DNA from: Scytonema hofmannii PCC 7110
Lineage (GTDB): Bacteria > Cyanobacteriota > Cyanobacteriia > Cyanobacteriales > Nostocaceae
Length of the DNA: 64,000 nt
Assembly (NCBI RefSeq): GCF_000346485.2
Contig: NZ_KQ976354.1
Coordinates: 4,181,436-4,245,435, forward strand
Direction: 5' to 3'
The position numbers and the translations under genes are program-made. Numbering within the stretch: position 1 is the first letter of the stretch; each line of letters begins with the position of its first letter. The notes beneath the pieces were generated by a model. That model had not been told where the DNA came from. It did not search any database and saw nothing but the letters and a program-made list of their open reading frames with translations. Below are positions 27,158 through 36,087 of this stretch, piece by piece.

Positions 27158-28342
27158 TTAAACTTTTACCTTTTCGCCTGTACGCGCTGCTTGGTAAATT
27201 AAATTCATGAGTTTGACATCTTGCAAGCCTTCCTTACCGGGAGTTTTAGGTTGCTTGTTTGCCAAGATGGACTCAGACAGGTGATCTATTTCTAAAGCAA
27301 ACTGGTTTTTCTCTTCAATATTTTGCTCTTCTCTACGGTTATTTCGGTTGATATATAGGCGATGTTGATAGTAGTCTGTTGCTGGATCTAATTCCAAGAC
27401 TGCGTCAGATCCAAAAACTTGAATGCGCTTCGTACTGGAGTAACCATAACTGGAGGTACAGTTAGCAAGCACACCGCTAGGAAAGCGCAACGTGAAGTTA
27501 ACGTTTTCCTCAACTTGACGGAAGCGGGGGTCTCCAGGAGTGCTGTAGGTAAAGGCACTAATTTCTGCGGGTTCTTCGCCTGTAATGTACCTTGCAGCTT
27601 GCAAGCTGTAGATACCGATATCGTAAAGGGAACCTCCACCTGCTAGTTTTTTGTCCATGCGCCAAACATCTGCGGGGTCTTTGGGGTCAAGAATCCGCCC
27701 GTGGTCAGAAGTCACAGCTTTTAATTTTCCTAGTTTGCCACTTTGAGCAAGTTGAATGGCGGCTAGATTATAAGGTTCATACTGAGCGCGATAAGCAATC
27801 ATCAACTTGCGGTTTGCTTTTTTGGCTGCATCAATCATTGCTTGGCATTCTTCAACAGTATTTGCCATTGGCTTTTCACACATAACGTGCTTAAGTGCCT
27901 GTGCGCCACGAATACTATATTCGGCGTGCAGCCCATTAGGTAAGATAATATAGACGACATCTACCTCTGGGTTATTGCGAAGATTATCGTAGTTCTGATA
28001 ATCGTAAATATTTTTTGAGTTGATACCGTATTGCCGTGCATACTTTTCTGCTTTGGCGCGATCGCCACTCACTAAGGCGACCAACTTTGACCTTTTGCAC
28101 TCAGCGAATGAAGGCATAATTTGTTCGGTAGCAAACTTACCTAGACCGACAACTGCCCATCCCAGCTTTTTCTCAGGAGGCAAAGAAGGTTCTTTAGATG
28201 GTGCAGGAGCAGCTTGAGCTAGAGTCCGAGATGGTTTAATAATGTACTCTATTGCCCCACTGACACCAACTGCCATAAAGCCAAAACCTGCTTTATGTAA
28301 AAGATGACGACGAGAAAGTTCTTTTCTAAAAGAATCAAACAT
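27158..28342 (-). CDS. Gfo/Idh/MocA family oxidoreductase with Tat signal
   Basis: The 394-residue NAD(P)-dependent oxidoreductase starts with a twin-arginine signal (SRRHLLHKAGF at residues 10-20). The Rossmann fold begins LGWAVVGLGKFATEQIMPSF at ~61, followed by EKPMANTVEECQAMIDAA with the catalytic Lys and the C-terminal beta-sheet domain (GGGSLYDIGIYSLQAARY). Tat export with bound cofactor resembles glucose-fructose oxidoreductase-like enzymes. The substrate, probably a sugar or cyclitol, is unknown. Confidence 0.88.
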   Translation of the reverse strand: MFDSFRKELSRRHLLHKAGFGFMAVGVSGAIEYIIKPSRTLAQAAPAPSKEPSLPPEKKLGWAVVGLGKFATEQIMPSFAECKRSKLVALVSGDRAKAEKYARQYGINSKNIYDYQNYDNLRNNPEVDVVYIILPNGLHAEYSIRGAQALKHVMCEKPMANTVEECQAMIDAAKKANRKLMIAYRAQYEPYNLAAIQLAQSGKLGKLKAVTSDHGRILDPKDPADVWRMDKKLAGGGSLYDIGIYSLQAARYITGEEPAEISAFTYSTPGDPRFRQVEENVNFTLRFPSGVLANCTSSYGYSSTKRIQVFGSDAVLELDPATDYYQHRLYINRNNRREEQNIEEKNQFALEIDHLSESILANKQPKTPGKEGLQDVKLMNLIYQAARTGEKVKV

Positions 28343-28407
28343 AATAGTTACTAGTCATTTATTACTAGGAAATAGGGAATAAGGACTCCCTACTCCCTAC
28401 TCCCTAT

Positions 28408-29007
28408 TTATCGAGCGCGAGAAGGTTCTTGATAGTAACCTTCTGGTGTTCGAGTTACTGGTTGAACTGTCTTTTCAACTCGCTTTTCCGTTGAATTCAA
28501 AAATTCTTTTGTACTGCGAGGAAGAGGCTCATCTAAATTCAGCTTTTCGCGAACATTATCAGCAGCATCTTTTAAAGGATTTCCAGAATTTTGGGAGTAG
28601 CGATCGTTATTGCTATAGTTACCCGCATCAGGTGTTGATTTGTAATAAGTGCCTTCTGGGGTTGTAACGTTATCACCAATATTACGGGCGGTATCATTAA
28701 CATTCCGAGAAACTGAATCACGGACATTATCAGCAGTTTCTTTCAGGCCTTTTTTGGCATTTTCAAGCAGGTTATTATCATTTCTGATGTTATCAGTATA
28801 GCCCGTATTATTGTTATCAATAGTTCTGAGCTTGTCAGTACTGTTAACATTACGTGCTTCTCCGGGTACTGCTTTGTAGTAAATACCCTCTGGGCTTGTT
28901 ACAGTTTGGTCAGCTTGCGCTTGTAATGTACCATAACCAAAAGCTTGCATCACGAAAAAAGTTGATGCTACTAAAAAAACTGTCAAAATTTGATGTAAGC
29001 GTTTCAT
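28408..29007 (-). CDS. Exported protein with three TPEGxYY repeats
   Basis: The 199-residue protein has a signal peptide (residues 1-32, cleaved about AQA). Three copies of a [TS]PEG-x-YY motif lie near residues 38, 116 and 187, separated by amphipathic helices such as LKETADNVRDSVSRNVNDTA. This composition is LEA-like or apolipoprotein-like and fits a desiccation/osmotic stress protein, by inference. Similar small cyanobacterial proteins exist without known function. A good tttcctcc-complement ribosome site precedes ATG 29007. Confidence 0.7.
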   Translation of the reverse strand: MKRLHQILTVFLVASTFFVMQAFGYGTLQAQADQTVTSPEGIYYKAVPGEARNVNSTDKLRTIDNNNTGYTDNIRNDNNLLENAKKGLKETADNVRDSVSRNVNDTARNIGDNVTTPEGTYYKSTPDAGNYSNNDRYSQNSGNPLKDAADNVREKLNLDEPLPRSTKEFLNSTEKRVEKTVQPVTRTPEGYYQEPSRAR

Positions 29008-29034
29008 GAATTTCCTCCTATATAATCGGAACTT

Positions 29035-29110
29035 GGTTAGTGGTTAGTTGTTAGTGGTTAGTTGTTATGAGAACCACTAACAACTAACCACTAACCACTA
29101 ACCACTAACA
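29035..29110. repeat. STRR block between stress genes
   Basis: Direct ttagtgg/ttagttg heptamers are followed by inverted ccactaac copies, forming a hairpin between the ADH stop and the next gene. Equivalent blocks occur at 27077-27150 and 30321-30382, punctuating the minus-strand gene run. Confidence 0.75.
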
Positions 29111-29114
29111 AACT

Positions 29115-30284
29115 TTATGGTTTCAGCAGAACTTTGACACAGTTATCTTTCTTGTGCTTGAACATTTCAAAGCCCTGCTTTGCTTCCTCTAGGGGTAAGC
29201 GATGGGTGAAAACACGGGACGGATCGACTTCGTTATTAAGAACGCGATCCAACAACATGGGCATATACTTCTGACCGAACATTTGCCCCATTTTCCAAGT
29301 AAGGGCTTTGTTCATAGCTGCACCCATGGGGATTTTGTCTACAAATCCCGAATAAACACCCATAATTGACAAAATTCCACCTTTTCGACAAGCCAAAATC
29401 ATTTCCCGCAGCACGTGAGGACGATCCGTTTCTAACCTGACTGCTTGCTTGGCTTCATCGTAAAATCCTTCCAAACCCATACCGTGTGCTTCAAGCCCAA
29501 CAGCATCTATACAAGCATCAGCACCACGTCCGCCCGTCATTTCTTTAAGGGCATCCCCTGCACTGATTTCTTCATAGTTGATAGTTTCTGCGTTGGCGAA
29601 TTCTTGAGCCATTTGCAGACGTTCGGGAACTCGGTCAATGGCAATTACCCGTTCTGCGCCCAGCATATAGGCACTTTTCATAGCGAATAGACCTACGGGA
29701 CCTGCACCCCAGACTGCTACGGTATCCCCAGGAGAAATATTGCACATTTCTGCTCCCATGTAGCCTGTGGGGAAAGCATCGGAAAGGGGCAGTATTTTTT
29801 CATCAGGAATACCTTCTGGTACTTGAACGGCACCGTAATCTGCAAACGGTACTCGTATATATTCTGCAAAAGCTCCTGCATAGCCACCGAAAGCGTGGGA
29901 GTATCCAAAAATCCCTGCTGTACCAAAACCAAATAACTTATCATGTATCCAACCGTTGGGGTTGGAATTATCACACAGCGACCACTTCTGTTGTTGGCAG
30001 TAGTGGCATTGACCGCACCCGATGATTGAAGAGACTACAACGCGATCGCCCTTTTTCAACTTCTTGACTTCACGACCAACATCAACGACTTCTCCCATAA
30101 ACTCGTGACCAATAATGTCACCTGCTTTCATCGTTGGGATGTAGCCATCATAAATGTGTAAATCAGAACCACATATAGTTGCTGATGTAATTTTGAGAAT
30201 GGCATCACGGGGGTTAAGAATTGTTGGATCTGGTACATTCTCTACCCTTACATCATTAGCACCGTACCAACAGACTGCTTTCAT
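29115..30284 (-). CDS. Zinc-dependent alcohol dehydrogenase (formaldehyde dehydrogenase-like)
   Basis: A 389-residue medium-chain dehydrogenase. Catalytic zinc residues lie in TICGSDLHIYDG and GHEFMGEV. The structural zinc loop CGQCHYCQQQKWSLC is complete. The nucleotide fold GAGPVGLFAMKSA is followed by AIDRVPERLQMA. Overall it resembles the glutathione-independent formaldehyde dehydrogenase/threonine dehydrogenase-like group with its insertion near CIDAVGLEAHG. Aldehyde or alcohol detoxification is likely; the exact substrate is open. Confidence 0.88.
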   Translation of the reverse strand: MKAVCWYGANDVRVENVPDPTILNPRDAILKITSATICGSDLHIYDGYIPTMKAGDIIGHEFMGEVVDVGREVKKLKKGDRVVVSSIIGCGQCHYCQQQKWSLCDNSNPNGWIHDKLFGFGTAGIFGYSHAFGGYAGAFAEYIRVPFADYGAVQVPEGIPDEKILPLSDAFPTGYMGAEMCNISPGDTVAVWGAGPVGLFAMKSAYMLGAERVIAIDRVPERLQMAQEFANAETINYEEISAGDALKEMTGGRGADACIDAVGLEAHGMGLEGFYDEAKQAVRLETDRPHVLREMILACRKGGILSIMGVYSGFVDKIPMGAAMNKALTWKMGQMFGQKYMPMLLDRVLNNEVDPSRVFTHRLPLEEAKQGFEMFKHKKDNCVKVLLKP

Positions 30285-30374
30285 TTTATGCTTATAGTTT
30301 GGATTTTAAATTAAAAATTGTTGGTGGTTAGTAGTTAGTGGTTAGTTGTTATGAGAACCACTAACTACTAACTA

Positions 30375-31076
30375 CTAACCTTTGCCTCTAGGCTGTCCCT
30401 CGGTTGTAGCAATTTCGCCTGCTTCCATCAGCATTTTGAAACGGCGCAAATCATCACCAATTTGTTGTTCTGGTTCTTCACCGAAAAGTTTAGCGAAAGT
30501 CGCTGTCAACGCCCCGCCCGGTGGGAAATATTCAATTACGACCTTGACCTCAGTCCCACGATTACCAGGTGCTTGTTTAAACCGGACAAAACCCGAGTTA
30601 TCGATATCTGCTCCTTCTACTGAAGCCCAAGAAATAAATGCATTTTCCCGGTCTTCAAGAATCTCAGCATCCCATTCCACACTTCCGCCTAAAGGTGCGC
30701 TAGTAATCCAATGAGAACGTTTTGCATCATATACCTTCACGGATTTGAGATGCTTCATAAATCTGGGCAAATTTTCAAAGTTGTGCCAGAAACGATAAAG
30801 CTCTTCAACAGGCTTATCTATAGTCACTGTCTTTTCAACTTTGATCCCTTGTTGACCTATGCCTATTGCTTGCTGTGCTTGCTGAATCGTGCTTTGCTTT
30901 GTTGCACCCTGATAAATCAGACCACCACCCGCCACAGCCATCAAAACCCCTCTCAAGGAACGCTGGCTTAAACCCATTAATACCATTGCACTACCACCAA
31001 GCAATGAAGTCCAGCGTTCGGTTTCACTGGCTTCAGTTTTACCTTGATTTTGCTTACTTTCTGAAATAGATGCCAT
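30375..31076 (-). CDS. SRPBCC family membrane-associated protein
   Basis: ATG 31076 has an ideal ribosome site (aaaggag) and gives 233 residues; a 24-residue longer form would read through it and is rejected. Residues ~20-55 form a glycine-rich hydrophobic hairpin (SLLGGSAMVLMGLSQRSLRG), as in DUF2892-SRPBCC fusions. A START-like SRPBCC lipid-binding domain follows (VEKTVTIDKPVEELYRFWHN to PEQQIGDDLRRFKMLME). A role in membrane or lipid homeostasis under stress is inferred. The tail RGKG and stop lie at a ttagtag repeat. Confidence 0.85.
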   Translation of the reverse strand: MASISESKQNQGKTEASETERWTSLLGGSAMVLMGLSQRSLRGVLMAVAGGGLIYQGATKQSTIQQAQQAIGIGQQGIKVEKTVTIDKPVEELYRFWHNFENLPRFMKHLKSVKVYDAKRSHWITSAPLGGSVEWDAEILEDRENAFISWASVEGADIDNSGFVRFKQAPGNRGTEVKVVIEYFPPGGALTATFAKLFGEEPEQQIGDDLRRFKMLMEAGEIATTEGQPRGKG

Positions 31077-31206
31077 TTTATGATTCTCCTTTACAAATTG
31101 TATAGACGTGTCATGACGCGTCTGTACAAACGAACCATACAGGCGCAAAGTTACCCTCCTGAACTTTTTACGCTATCTTTACGCCTATAGTTCGTTCCGC
31201 AAAAAC

Positions 31207-32304
31207 CTACATTGACACAGCCGCTCCTGTAGTCGGTTTCGCGGGCTTAACTCCTGCACCCGAATGCGCCCGATACAAGTCTACGAGTCGCTGCTCGTAT
31301 GTCCGTAGGTCGTTGTGGATTTGTGTAAAAATGGTCGTTGAAACTGGATCGGTTGTTGCTGCCATTAAAGCTCCAATATCACCTATACCAGTTTGCACAT
31401 CTCCTAAAGCACTACGCAATTGGTATATGTCATCGCTTCCTGTGAGGGCAGTTTTCACTTTTGCATACTGGTTAGCGATATTTGCTGTCAAGGAAGGCTT
31501 TTCACCTAATTGATCCAGACGTGCTTCCAATATTTTGATATTGCGCTGTTTGCTTCCTACCATTTCTTGAAAGACAGAGTTCACTTGTGGCTCTGATTCT
31601 TTTTGGATGTAATTTTCCAGCGCTTCTAAAGAATAACGCTCACCAGCAAGAGATGTATTTAACGCTTTGACAATATCACCCTTGGTAGAACCGCCCCAAG
31701 CATCAGCGAGTTTCCACCACTCAGCTGCTGTGTCTTTTTCGTTTGGTAATGCTGCATCTTTACCGCCATATCCCAATCGGCTCAAAATAGCTGTGGTAAA
31801 AATGGCTAAGTCTCCAGGTTGGCGTGATGTAATTAAGTTACCATCAACGACTAAAGGCTCATCTATATAATTAGCACCCGCATTAATCATGTCTTTGCGA
31901 ATCGCCAAGAAGCCTGTCGCTTGCTTACCTCGAAGCAAATCCCCTTCAATCAAAACTTGTGGACCGTGACAAACAGCAGCTACAATCTTTCCTTGCTGCA
32001 TAGCTTCTTGCACAAATCTAACAGTGTTGGGATTGCGGCGCATTTTATCAGGAGCCATACCACCAGGAACAATTACAGCATCAAATTCGGATGCGATCGC
32101 TTCTGATGTTGTACCATCAGCTTGTTTGGAAAGTTTACCTTGTTTGCCTTTGTAGGTTTCATTCATCCGAGCACCAAGGACAACAATCTCTATTCCTGCT
32201 TGTTTTATAGCGTTGTATGGAACTTGAAACTCCGAATCCTCTACATAGTTTTCTATGAGGATAGCTACTCTTTTTTTTCCAGAATGATTGTTATGTTGTA
32301 CCAT
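31207..32304 (-). CDS. DJ-1/PfpI protein fused to a helical domain
   Basis: Residues ~11-185 form a DJ-1/PfpI-like domain with the nucleophile elbow AAVCHGPQVL (Cys112) and the acidic residue near IENYVEDSEF. Residues ~200-345 form a separate all-helical region (YSLEALENYIQKESEPQVN, LEARLDQLGEKPSL) resembling a ferritin-like or four-helix bundle. DJ-1 domains act in glyoxal detoxification or as proteases/chaperones. The fusion is uncommon in my knowledge of the family. A Pro/Thr-rich tail ends the protein. Confidence 0.85.
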   Translation of the reverse strand: MVQHNNHSGKKRVAILIENYVEDSEFQVPYNAIKQAGIEIVVLGARMNETYKGKQGKLSKQADGTTSEAIASEFDAVIVPGGMAPDKMRRNPNTVRFVQEAMQQGKIVAAVCHGPQVLIEGDLLRGKQATGFLAIRKDMINAGANYIDEPLVVDGNLITSRQPGDLAIFTTAILSRLGYGGKDAALPNEKDTAAEWWKLADAWGGSTKGDIVKALNTSLAGERYSLEALENYIQKESEPQVNSVFQEMVGSKQRNIKILEARLDQLGEKPSLTANIANQYAKVKTALTGSDDIYQLRSALGDVQTGIGDIGALMAATTDPVSTTIFTQIHNDLRTYEQRLVDLYRAHSGAGVKPAKPTTGAAVSM

Positions 32305-32375
32305 GGTATCTCCTTGTAAGTTTATAATAGCTAATGGCTAATTGTAGGTTTTTCAGATTTATTAGCCATTAGCTA

Positions 32376-32774
32376 TTAACAATTAGCCATTGTTGGTGAG
32401 ACGGGAAATAACTCTGCATAGTCGTCTGAGAAATTAGCCTGAAAATCCTGAAACTCACCTGGTGTGACAGCGTTCCGCAGTACAGCGAAGACAGCACGAG
32501 TGTGTGTTGCTGCAGCAACTGGATCTACTCCCTCTTTCTGACTCACTAGGGAAATAAACTCCTGCATTGAAAACGCTTGACCGTTTTCACCTTCACGCCC
32601 GTGCAAATACTCACCCAGTTCTTGCGGTAACTGAGATGCTAAGTCTTTTGCCTCATCTCCAACGATGCGCTCCCTGATAGTTTCTAGTGTTGCACGTGTT
32701 GCACGTTCTGCATCCTCGTGAGAATTCAATTGAGCAATGCTTTGAACGTGTTTTATAAATTCTCCATATTTCAT
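32376..32774 (-). CDS. DUF2267 domain protein
   Basis: The 132-residue helical protein matches DUF2267: KYGEFIKHVQSIAQL, HEDAERATRATLETIRERI, DLASQLPQELGEYL and AVFAVLRNAVTPGEFQDFQANF. Members occur in stress and phosphate/osmotic regulons, often near DJ-1 and SRPBCC genes as here; molecular function is unknown. It is the first gene of the minus-strand run. The C-terminal MANC and TAA are read from a gctaattg repeat. Confidence 0.88.
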   Translation of the reverse strand: MKYGEFIKHVQSIAQLNSHEDAERATRATLETIRERIVGDEAKDLASQLPQELGEYLHGREGENGQAFSMQEFISLVSQKEGVDPVAAATHTRAVFAVLRNAVTPGEFQDFQANFSDDYAELFPVSPTMANC

Positions 32775-33472
32775 TTTTTACCTCCAATGCTGACTGTGAT
32801 ACTGGTTTCAAGCAGACTGTAATCTTATAAAAATCAATTATTTTTATCTTTGAAGATTTGATGACTATATGAGTAAATTTAGAAAATAGTTAGGAATCAT
32901 GAGTTGGGTATGAGTTATATCAGCATATCCCAAGTCATAAATCCTAACTCCCTTATCACTCGACCATGAATTCATGACTCTTATTATTACGTTGAAATTA
33001 CTAGCTTTTCTTCGTTCTTTGGGGATATATGCTTCTTATCTCTAAAGTGATACATTGATGGTTTTATACTTTCTCTCAATACTGCTGAAGTCAAGACTAA
33101 TATGCCTGGTCATAAACTCTGTGAACGGTTACCTTCAAACAGATCGTCTCTACATATTTGACAATTGTGCCAACAGAGTATAAACGATGAGTATTGAGTT
33201 GCATTTAAGTAAATATACTTTTATTTATTTAAGATAAAGGAAGGAGTTATGAGTTAAAGCCTGGAATCTGCTGAAATATTTTCGTGAATTCCAACTTTTT
33301 GTGAAGTGACCATATCATAAATATAAAAAATAGGTGTCACTCCTCAGATTCTCTTCATACTAAAGAAAGATCTTGTTGAGTTTTGATTACCTCATAAGTA
33401 GTAAATCTTTTGGGTGACTATTCCAGATAGAGAACGCGTTATCGTGAGAATGCACCAAAAAGTAAAAGAGCT
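32775..33472. other. Divergent promoter region, nothing assigned
   Basis: About 700 A+T-rich bases separate DUF2267 from the divergent DUF6335 gene. A degenerate inverted segment near 32890-32990 (aatcatgagtt / catgactctta) is the only structure noticed. It probably contains promoters in both directions. Confidence 0.4.
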
Positions 33473-33871
33473 ATGGCAGAAGAAAAGTCCAATCAAAACT
33501 TTGACACAGATGATTTGCCACAAGTTGTCACTGAATCCTACGGAACTGGTGTCAAAGACTTACCAGGGAATAATATTGGCGATCGCAAAAACAAATATGA
33601 CGATCCAGGTAACGCAGAAGCCAGTCCAAAGTTAACAGGGGGAGATATAGATGCTCGTTGGGATTTAGAAGCAACAGTAGGGGATGAGGGTGTTGGTGGT
33701 ACAGTCCCCACTCCCGACCAAGACATTGTAGATGACCTTGGCGCTGCTGTTGGCATGGAAATGAATGATAAAGCCAATCTGCGAACAGTAGATATTTTTG
33801 AGCAGCGCGATGACCGCCGTTGGGAATTAGATCCCATGTCCTCGGAAGATTATGAACAAAGGGGACAGTGA
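33473..33871 (+). CDS. DUF6335 family protein
   Basis: The 132-residue acidic protein carries the family marks: VVTESYGTGVKDLPG, LTGGDIDARWD, VGGTVPTPDQDIVDDLGAAVG and EQRDDRRWELDPMSSEDYE. No enzymatic motif is visible and function is unknown. The family is mostly cyanobacterial, and members sit near stress genes. The terminal GQ and TGA are read from the gtgacca STRR. ATG 33473 is the family-consistent start. Confidence 0.8.
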   Translation: MAEEKSNQNFDTDDLPQVVTESYGTGVKDLPGNNIGDRKNKYDDPGNAEASPKLTGGDIDARWDLEATVGDEGVGGTVPTPDQDIVDDLGAAVGMEMNDKANLRTVDIFEQRDDRRWELDPMSSEDYEQRGQ

Positions 33872-33927
33872 CCAGTGACCAGTGACCAGTGACCAGTGAC
33901 CAGTGACCAGTGACCAGTGACCAGTTA
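33866..33927. repeat. Tandem heptamer STRR (gtgacca)
   Basis: Eight or more head-to-tail gtgacca units begin inside the DUF6335 stop codon. An A+T-rich inverted repeat (attcggaattcggaatt / aattccgaattccgaat) follows to about 33992 and may terminate both converging genes. Confidence 0.85.
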
Positions 33928-33990
33928 ACAATGAAGTTTGAAATAATTCGGAATTCGGAATTATGAATTTAAAATTCCGAATTCCGAATT

Positions 33991-34866
33991 TTAAATGAGG
34001 GTTTGTGTTTGCTTATTTTCCAATCCTTCTTTAGAGTGATCGAGGCGCAATTCACCCTTAGGTGCAAACCTCATCCAGAAAGGAGTGTCTGAACCAGCAG
34101 ACCCTTTTGCAGTAGTCACTCCACCATCAGCTAACCATAACGCACCAGTGACATAACTGGCTTCATCAGAAGCAATGAAAGCGTAAACGTTAGCAATTTC
34201 TTCTGGTGTACCGCGTCTTGCTAGTGGTGTGGCATCAATGAGGTTTTTTTCCATCTTCGCATTCATTGGACTATCTTCCTTATGTGTCCAAGCGGTATCA
34301 ATAGCACCAGGACAAACACAGTTAGCGCGAATGCCATATTTAGCTTGCTCTACTGCAACACCAAGCATAAAAGAGTGCATCCAACCTTTTGTACCGCCAT
34401 AAACCGTGTTATACGCTAAACCGTTATAACCTGCTTCAGAACCAGCTGAAACAATGTTACCGCGAGTTTTGTGCAGATGGGGGAGTGCGTATTTGGTCAT
34501 CAAAAATGCCGATCGCAAATTCATGCGAATAGTATCATCGAATACTTCAGCAGGATAGTCTTGAAGTTCTGCTGTAGCTAAAAATACACCAGCATTGTTG
34601 ATTAAGATATCTAACTTACCATAAGCATTAATTGCCGTCTGAACGCAATTTTGGGCGTGAAATTCTTGAGAAACATCTCCAGCATAGGCTATAGCTTTAC
34701 CACCGTAGTGTCTGATGGAATTAACAACATCCTCAATTGGGTCATCAGGAAGTCCATTGACAACCACTGATGCACCTTCTTTAGCAAATTTATGGGCAAT
34801 AGCTTCTCCAATACCAGCACCAGCACCTGTAATAATTGCAACTTTTTCTTTTAAACGTCTATCCAC
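33991..34866 (-). CDS. Short-chain dehydrogenase/reductase
   Basis: A classical SDR of 291 residues with the cofactor motif TGAGAGIGEAIA, NNAG in ILINNAGVF, catalytic Ser in VSAGSEAG and YxxxK in YGGTKGW. In the canonical position the Tyr is followed by GGTK, so the Tyr-x-x-x-Lys spacing holds. The closing GALWLADGGVTTAKG is typical. It resembles the glucose/3-oxoacyl reductase-like set common in stress islands; the substrate is unknown. Confidence 0.88.
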   Translation of the reverse strand: MDRRLKEKVAIITGAGAGIGEAIAHKFAKEGASVVVNGLPDDPIEDVVNSIRHYGGKAIAYAGDVSQEFHAQNCVQTAINAYGKLDILINNAGVFLATAELQDYPAEVFDDTIRMNLRSAFLMTKYALPHLHKTRGNIVSAGSEAGYNGLAYNTVYGGTKGWMHSFMLGVAVEQAKYGIRANCVCPGAIDTAWTHKEDSPMNAKMEKNLIDATPLARRGTPEEIANVYAFIASDEASYVTGALWLADGGVTTAKGSAGSDTPFWMRFAPKGELRLDHSKEGLENKQTQTLI

Positions 34867-35123
34867 GGTTAAATCTCCTAAAAATAGGGAATGGGGAATG
34901 GGGAATAGGAATTTAGGTTAAAAAAGTAACAAACTTAGAAGTTAAAACTTAAAAAGTCCTTTTAACTTCTAATTGTCTTTTCCCCACTCCCTACTCCCTA
35001 CTCACCACTCCCTACAATTGTTCTTCTCTTTGATTTACATACATCTGTCTTCAGTGGGGTTAAACATCAAATTCAACTTTGATAGCTTGGAGCGTGAAAG
35101 TTTTTTTGCAATCGGAGTGGATT

Positions 35124-35615
35124 ATGACATTTACTCAAACTAACGATCCTAATGTTCGAGAACACGTTCAAGCTTTTCAAAGTTTACCTGTAGATGAACA
35201 ATTGGCTTTGTTCTGGTTTCTTTATAAAGAAATGGGCAAGTCTATAACTCCAGCAGCTCCTGGAGCAAGCACAGTGTCTGATAGTGTTGCTGAAGGTTTA
35301 TTCAATCAAATTAAAGAACTACCATCAGAAGAACAACTACAGTTTCAGCGCGATTTGATTAATAACACAGATAATCAGTACAGTCGTATGTATGGTTCCA
35401 TGAGCGATACTACGAAGTTACTATTTTGGTATCGCCTAGCTCAAGGTATGGATAATGCGACTATTATTTCTATGCCTCCTGGTTACAAGCTTTCTTCACA
35501 ATCTCAAGAATTGCTCAATAAACTTAAGCAAGTTGAATTTGAGCAGCAAATGAATATTTTCCGCGATTACGTCTCTCCAATGGGGACTGAACCAAAGGCG
35601 GGTGCTGAAGTTTAG
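35124..35615 (+). CDS. hcp: Helical carotenoid protein (OCP N-terminal domain homologue)
   Basis: From ATG 35124 (ggag at 35114) the 163-residue protein is a stand-alone OCP N-terminal domain. Conserved carotenoid-contact positions are visible in LALFWFLYKEMGKS (Trp and Tyr) and LLFWYRLAQGM (Trp). HCPs bind carotenoid and quench singlet oxygen or phycobilisome excitation. No C-terminal-domain homologue is nearby. Which HCP clade it belongs to cannot be settled by eye. Its place beside the stress genes fits photoprotection. Confidence 0.92.
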   Translation: MTFTQTNDPNVREHVQAFQSLPVDEQLALFWFLYKEMGKSITPAAPGASTVSDSVAEGLFNQIKELPSEEQLQFQRDLINNTDNQYSRMYGSMSDTTKLLFWYRLAQGMDNATIISMPPGYKLSSQSQELLNKLKQVEFEQQMNIFRDYVSPMGTEPKAGAEV

Positions 35616-35758
35616 TATCTAGCTGAATAACAACAAAGCTCAAACTAGTTGTGTAATATCTGCAATTTTGCACTGATAACGACTGTTGTAGGGTGGGTGC
35701 TGCTCACCCTATATTCGTGTTTGAGTTTCAATATCTAAAGAAGATTTAAGGAAAATTT

Positions 35759-35986
35759 ATGGTAACAAAAACTACTGCGACTAGAATCAATACCATTAAA
35801 AGAAAACATCTTGTTTATAGTCTAATTACTGGTTTGATAATTGGATCGATCATAGGTGCGCCTCTTGGTTGGATTACTCATCGATATTACTATCAACAAC
35901 GTCTAGCTCAGTTCTTACTTTGTCGAGAACAAAATAGGAACCAGCCAGCCGCTTATGTAGATTCTATTTGTGGGCGTTCTTTTTAG
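35759..35986 (+). CDS. Small single-pass membrane protein
   Basis: A 75-residue protein starting at ATG 35759 with aagga at 35748. One membrane helix (LVYSLITGLIIGSIIGAPLGWI, residues ~19-40) with GxxxG-like glycines is followed by a polar tail with two Cys (FLLCREQ and SICGRSF). No family recognised. It lies between the carotenoid protein and the cytochrome gene in the same orientation and may be co-transcribed. Confidence 0.6.
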   Translation: MVTKTTATRINTIKRKHLVYSLITGLIIGSIIGAPLGWITHRYYYQQRLAQFLLCREQNRNQPAAYVDSICGRSF

Positions 35987-36087
35987 AAATTTTGACAATA
36001 TCGAGTCCCACCAATCGGCTTTCTTCTTGTATTTACCATCTTTCCTTCTGTCCTCTGCCTTTCTTTGGTAAAACTATATTAGGTCTT

